Assembly (NCBI RefSeq): GCF_000175215.2
Contig: NC_014816.1
Coordinates: forward strand, 679,001-743,000
Direction: 5' to 3'
Length of the DNA: 64,000 bases
DNA from: Asticcacaulis excentricus CB 48
GTDB lineage: Bacteria > Pseudomonadota > Alphaproteobacteria > Caulobacterales > Caulobacteraceae
The notes beneath the pieces are model-generated. The model was not told the origin of the DNA. It ran no database searches and saw only the letters and a program-made list of their open reading frames with translations. Positions within the stretch are counted from its first letter, which is position 1. Each line of letters begins with the position of its first letter. The translations under genes and the position numbers were made by a program. Below, piece by piece: positions 60,162 through 64,000 of the stretch.

Positions 60162-63100
60162 TTACCTGGGCACCCAGACCCGCACCAGCGACACCAGCTT
60201 TTCGACATCCAGAGGCTTGGCCATATAGTCATTGGCCCCGGCTTCCAGACAGCGTTCCTGATCGTCCTTCATCGCCTTAGCGGTCAGCATGATGACGGGC
60301 AGCTTCTTCCATTCCGGCCGCTTGCGGATTTCGCGCGTGGCGGTCAGGCCGTCCATTTCCGGCATCATGACGTCCATCAGCACCAGGTCGATGGCGGTTT
60401 CCGCTGACGCCTGTGCGACCTCCAGCGCGTCAAGCGCTTCGCGGCCATTGCGGGCGATCTGCACTACGGCCCCCAGAGGCTCGAAGATGTTGGTGACGGC
60501 ATAGACGTTGCGCACATCGTCTTCGACAACCAGAAGACGCCGCCCTTCCAGCATGTTGTCGCGCCCTTTGGCCCGGTGCAGCATCTTTTGCTGTTCCGGC
60601 GACAGATCCGATACCATCTGATGCAAAAACAGGGTGACTTCGTCGAGCAGGCGCTCCGGCGACTTGGCCCCCTTGATGATGATGGACTTGGAATAGCGGC
60701 GCAGCTTCTGTTCATCCGCCGCCGAGATGTCGCGGCCCGTATAGACAATGACCGGAGGGAAGGCGTAGTCCTGTTCGGTGGATAGCGTTTCCAGTAGCGA
60801 ATAGCCGCTGGCGTCGGGCAGGCTTAAGTCCAGCACCATGCAGTCATAAGTCTGCGCCTTCAGTTCCGCCAGGCACTCTGCCGCCGTGCCGACGGCTACG
60901 GTTTCAACGTCCTGCGTCTTCAACAGCGCCATCACCGAGTCGCGCTGCACAGCATCGTCTTCGACGATGAGTACACGGCGCATCCGCTTTTCGAGACGCG
61001 TCTCAAGCTGGGTGAAGGCTTCGACCAGCTCGTCGCGCTTAACGGGTTTCAGCATGTAGCCGATGGCCCCCATCGACAAGGCGGCGTGCATGTAATCATT
61101 GGCGGACACGACGTGCACGGGGATATGTCGTGTCTTGGGGTCGCGTTTAAGGCGGTCTAGCACCGACAGGCCGGAATGATCGGGCAGGCCGAGATCAAGC
61201 ACCACAGCGGAGGGAACGTACTGACGCACCATCAGCATAGCGTCTTCGGCCGTGCTGGCGATCAGGCACTGAAAGCCCAGATCCTGCGCCAGTTCGTAGA
61301 GTATACGCGCAAAGGACGGGTCATCCTCGACGGCCAGTAGCAGGCGCTTGTCGCCGCTCAGGCGGTCGCGGTCGTCAGGGACGTGCGTGCGGGGCGGCAG
61401 GATGGGGGCCGCCGGTGCCTCAGCAAAGGTTTCGATGATCTGCGGCTCAGGCGCGCTGCGCGGCACTTCGCGCGGCGCCACCTGCTGCGGGTCGTAGATC
61501 AGGGGCAGGATAAGGGTAAAGATTGAGCCTTCGTCGGGTTCACTTTTCAGCTCGATATGACCACCCAGCAGGCGCGACAGTTCGCGCGAAATCGAAAGGC
61601 CCAGACCCGTCCCGCCGTATTTGCGCGAAATGGTCGAATCTGCCTGCCGGAAGGCTTCGAAAATGCTCTGCTGCTGCTCGGCGGAAATGCCTATGCCGGT
61701 ATCGCTGACGGCAAAATGCACTTTGTTGTTGGCAGCCGACATGCGCAGCACCACCGATCCGCGTTCAGTGAATTTTAGAGCGTTGGACAAAAGGTTTTTC
61801 AGCACCTGCTCCAGACGCTGACGGTCAGAATCGAACAGGTCGGGCAGGGTGTCATGGGCCTCGACGCGGAAGGTCAGGCCCTTTTCGCCGGCCAGAGGCT
61901 CAAACATCCGCGTCAGGTCACTGGCCAGGCGGCGGAAGGAGACGGGCTCGGCATTGATATCCATCTGACCAGCTTCGATCTTCGACAGGTCGAGAATATC
62001 ATTTATCAGAGCCAGGAGGTCGTTGCCTGAAGACTGGATGGTGCGGGCGAATTTCACCTGCTCCTCAGTGAGGTTGCCGTCGCGGTTGTCGGCCAGCAGC
62101 TTGGCCAGAATTAGCGACGAATTGAGCGGCGTGCGCAGTTCATGGCTCATATTGGCCAGAAAATCCGACTTGTAACGGCTGGCCTGCTCCAGCTCCTGTG
62201 CTTTGAGCGCGATGTCGGCGGCGCTTCGGTTCAGGTCGTCCTTCTGTTGCTCCAATATGCGCGCCTGTTCGGACAGCTGCACATTGGTCTGCTCCAGCTC
62301 AGCCTGCTGCTGCTCCAGACGCAGATGCGATTCCTTGAGTGCGCGGCTCTGTTCCTCAAGCTCTTCGTTATTGACCCTTAGCTCCTCGGCCTGGGTCTGA
62401 AGCTCCTCGGATTGCCGCTGGGTTTCTTCCAGCAGGTTCTGTTGCGTGGCCCGGTAATTGGCCGAACGCACAGCGACGCTGATGATGTCGGAAGACCGCT
62501 CAAGCAAGGTCAGCGTCGCCGGATCAATCTTGGCCATAAAGCCCACTTCAACCACAGCATCCACCTGAGTATCGGTGGCGGCAGGGGCCACGACCACGTG
62601 GCGCGGCTGCCATTGTCCCAATGAAGTCCCGACACTCAGCAGCGCATCGGGTAGGTCAGACAGGACGGCAATCTTGCCTTCGGCCGCCACCTGACCCACC
62701 ACGCCTTCATGGAGTTTGAGTGTCAGGGGCAGCGCCGTCTCGGCGGGCACACCGTGGGTGGCGGCCTGTTTTAATATACCGCCGTCGCGCGCATAGAAGG
62801 CTGCACTTTGGGCGCCCAGATAGTCGCACAGGAAGGACAGGGCGCGCTTGCCCACCTCATCGAGCGCCGGATCGCCCGATAAGGCGGCGCCCAGCCCCAC
62901 CTCGCCATTGGACAGCCAGTTTTGCAGGGCTTGCCTTTCGGTTGATCGTCGCACGATCAGCGCAATGGTCAGGGTCAGAATAACGCCCAGAATGGCAGTC
63001 GCCGTGGTGGACAGGATGGCCGTATTGAAGGCTTCGGCGCGCTGGCGGATACCCGCCTGACGCCGCGCGTTTTCCGCGGCTTCGATCTCTTTGATCTCGC

Positions 63101-63620
63101 GGCGGATTATATCCATATGGTTTTTGCCGAGGTGTCGGCCGACCTCGGCCGCGGCAGCTTCCATCCCCTGTGTGCGGCGGATGTCCATGGTACGTTGCAG
63201 TTCCGCCATCTTGAGATTGATGCGTTCTTCAATGGCATCGACTTGTGGCTTCAGTTCCGGTGATTGGGCCAGAAGTGCCGGTAATACACGCTGACGTTCC
63301 TTGAGAACAAAGGTGGCGTTCTCATAGGGCACCAGATAGGCCTCGTCCCCGGTGATGATATAACCGCGTTGCCCCGTTTCAGCATCGGTCAGAGTGGCGA
63401 TCAGCTCACTCAGGCCCAGTATGGTCTTGTGCGTCTCGGTCACCTCTTCGCTGTTTTTCCGCAGCGTGCTGATATTGGTATAAGAGATGAAGCCGCTGAT
63501 TAGGAAAAAGGCAGCGACGAAGATCAGAGACAGCAGCGCGCCCAGACTGCTGCCGGCGGCATGGCTTTTTCCCGGAAACAAAAAGGCCTTCAAAGCGTTA
63601 AGCGGAGCAGTCGTTGTCAT
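60162..63620 (-). CDS. Large hybrid histidine kinase: CHASE3-GAF-HisKA-HATPase-REC-REC-REC
   Basis: 1152 aa. TM1 (about 25-46), CHASE3 sensor (about 47-200), TM2 (about 205-228), GAF (about 245-390), a long coiled coil (about 395-485), HisKA with FLANMSHELRTPL (H493), HATPase (about 590-715) and three receivers (about 780-895, 905-1020 and 1030-1150; VVLDLGLPDHSG, MVLDLSLPDASG, VLMDVMMPEMDG). All three phospho-Asp are present. Such kinases sense environmental signals in the periplasm and integrate several relays. It is followed leftward by cheR after 202 bp, and preceded by a partial receiver gene 29 bp upstream. Confidence 0.94.
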   Translation of the reverse strand: MTTTAPLNALKAFLFPGKSHAAGSSLGALLSLIFVAAFFLISGFISYTNISTLRKNSEEVTETHKTILGLSELIATLTDAETGQRGYIITGDEAYLVPYENATFVLKERQRVLPALLAQSPELKPQVDAIEERINLKMAELQRTMDIRRTQGMEAAAAEVGRHLGKNHMDIIRREIKEIEAAENARRQAGIRQRAEAFNTAILSTTATAILGVILTLTIALIVRRSTERQALQNWLSNGEVGLGAALSGDPALDEVGKRALSFLCDYLGAQSAAFYARDGGILKQAATHGVPAETALPLTLKLHEGVVGQVAAEGKIAVLSDLPDALLSVGTSLGQWQPRHVVVAPAATDTQVDAVVEVGFMAKIDPATLTLLERSSDIISVAVRSANYRATQQNLLEETQRQSEELQTQAEELRVNNEELEEQSRALKESHLRLEQQQAELEQTNVQLSEQARILEQQKDDLNRSAADIALKAQELEQASRYKSDFLANMSHELRTPLNSSLILAKLLADNRDGNLTEEQVKFARTIQSSGNDLLALINDILDLSKIEAGQMDINAEPVSFRRLASDLTRMFEPLAGEKGLTFRVEAHDTLPDLFDSDRQRLEQVLKNLLSNALKFTERGSVVLRMSAANNKVHFAVSDTGIGISAEQQQSIFEAFRQADSTISRKYGGTGLGLSISRELSRLLGGHIELKSEPDEGSIFTLILPLIYDPQQVAPREVPRSAPEPQIIETFAEAPAAPILPPRTHVPDDRDRLSGDKRLLLAVEDDPSFARILYELAQDLGFQCLIASTAEDAMLMVRQYVPSAVVLDLGLPDHSGLSVLDRLKRDPKTRHIPVHVVSANDYMHAALSMGAIGYMLKPVKRDELVEAFTQLETRLEKRMRRVLIVEDDAVQRDSVMALLKTQDVETVAVGTAAECLAELKAQTYDCMVLDLSLPDASGYSLLETLSTEQDYAFPPVIVYTGRDISAADEQKLRRYSKSIIIKGAKSPERLLDEVTLFLHQMVSDLSPEQQKMLHRAKGRDNMLEGRRLLVVEDDVRNVYAVTNIFEPLGAVVQIARNGREALDALEVAQASAETAIDLVLMDVMMPEMDGLTATREIRKRPEWKKLPVIMLTAKAMKDDQERCLEAGANDYMAKPLDVEKLVSLVRVWVPR

Positions 63621-63649
63621 TCAGGCGGCCTTGGGGTAATCGTGGACAA

Positions 63650-64000
63650 TCAGACGCGCATGTCCGCCGCAATGGCGTTCAGCACGGATTCGAGGGTCTG
63701 AAGGTCGACCGGCTTGGTCAAGTGGTGGACAAAGCCGGCTTCTGCTGACTGTTCGCGGTGCTCACGCTCGTCCCAGCCGGTCTGCGCCACGAAGACGGCA
63801 TTGGCGTGGGCGGGCTTTTGGCGCATTTGGCGGCACAGATCATAGCCGCTCATGCCCGGCAGGCCGATATCCATCATCACTACGTCGGGGTCATAGGCTT
63901 CACCCTCGGTCAGCGCCGCCTGCGGCGTCAAGCTGATGCGATAGTCATAGCCCAGCATCTCGATGATCCAGCCCGTGGTCTGGGCCAGAGCTTCGTTATC
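63650..64000 (-). CDS. Receiver domain, C-terminal part of a larger hybrid protein (partial)
   Basis: The frame is open to base 64000, so the N-terminus is outside the window. The visible 116 residues form one receiver: phospho-Asp in VVMMDIGLPGMSGYDLC, late Lys in HHLTKPVDLQTLESVL. An internal Met at 63958 would make a short stand-alone version, but DNEALAQTTGWIIEMLG upstream completes the fold. It closely resembles the C-terminal receiver of the kinase at 57007 (shared VAQTGW, GF-HHLTKPV), so this may be the end of a paralogous kinase. Confidence 0.85.
   Translation of the reverse strand, partial: DNEALAQTTGWIIEMLGYDYRISLTPQAALTEGEAYDPDVVMMDIGLPGMSGYDLCRQMRQKPAHANAVFVAQTGWDEREHREQSAEAGFVHHLTKPVDLQTLESVLNAIAADMRV

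Noticed and set aside
1..64000. tRNA, rRNA and CRISPR arrays.
   Set aside because: I found no cloverleaf with CCA-like end, no rRNA-like conserved block and no regularly spaced repeats. A covariance-model scan was not possible here.

Overview
The window looks like a chromosomal segment of a GC-rich alphaproteobacterium, most likely Caulobacteraceae (an Asticcacaulis/Caulobacter-like, plant-polymer-degrading aerobe). This rests on the high-GC codon use, the alphaproteobacterial SOS box (GTTC-N7-GTTC) at uvrB, a BigR/SqrR-type sulfide sensor, TIGR02281-type retropepsin and Hydrolase_2-type cell wall hydrolase genes, and hybrid histidine kinases mixed with orphan cheB/cheR. Assignment to a genus is inference.

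Layout. (1) 1-7.5 kb: a xylan-use locus with a divergent GH43 gene (cut by the window edge), a Tat-exported GH10 xylanase, a periplasmic GH43, an MFS permease and a cytoplasmic GH43 xylosidase, joined by 4-bp overlaps and preceded by a LacI-type palindrome. (2) 7.5-9.4 kb: a secreted alpha/beta hydrolase and a membrane LytTR regulator. (3) 9.4-16.3 kb: a sulfide/persulfide locus. A leftward operon (rhodanese, RND adaptor, RND pump, BigR/SqrR-like ArsR repressor) diverges from a rightward one (sulfide:quinone oxidoreductase, DUF2892, AhpD-like) around a palindromic operator. (4) 16.3-24.4 kb: a complete kdp potassium-ATPase operon read leftward (unnamed 31-aa membrane peptide, kdpF, A, B, C, D, E) with tandem repeats upstream. 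(5) 24.4-26.9 kb: an AT-richer accessory strip with an AbiE toxin-antitoxin pair and a truncated integrase, ending inside the 5' end of dusA, a known island target. (6) 26.9-33.5 kb: dusA, a retropepsin-like protease, an unannotated 44-codon ORF, two paralogous small secreted proteins of unknown family, a chemoreceptor and a cell wall hydrolase. (7) 33.9-42.4 kb: uvrB, small envelope proteins, DinB-folB-queD, trxB, an ELM1-family gene and greA. (8) 42.5-47 kb: two tandem DUF6311-like giant membrane proteins. (9) 47-52 kb: an ArsR/AHSA1 pair, phenylalanine hydroxylase with its pterin dehydratase, and an M28 peptidase. (10) 52.3-57 kb: a GT4 fusion protein, a GH130 enzyme and topoisomerase IB. 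(11) 57-64 kb: a leftward signalling block of hybrid kinases with orphan CheR and CheB, cut by the right edge.

The most interesting items are the RND pump embedded in a sulfide-sensing regulon, the dusA island scar carrying AbiE with its operator, the small-protein finds (31-aa peptide before kdpF, 44-aa ORF, secreted paralog pair), and the CheB/CheR/hybrid-kinase block. No rRNA, tRNA or CRISPR array was seen. Most long reading frames opposite real genes are GC-driven shadows and are omitted.
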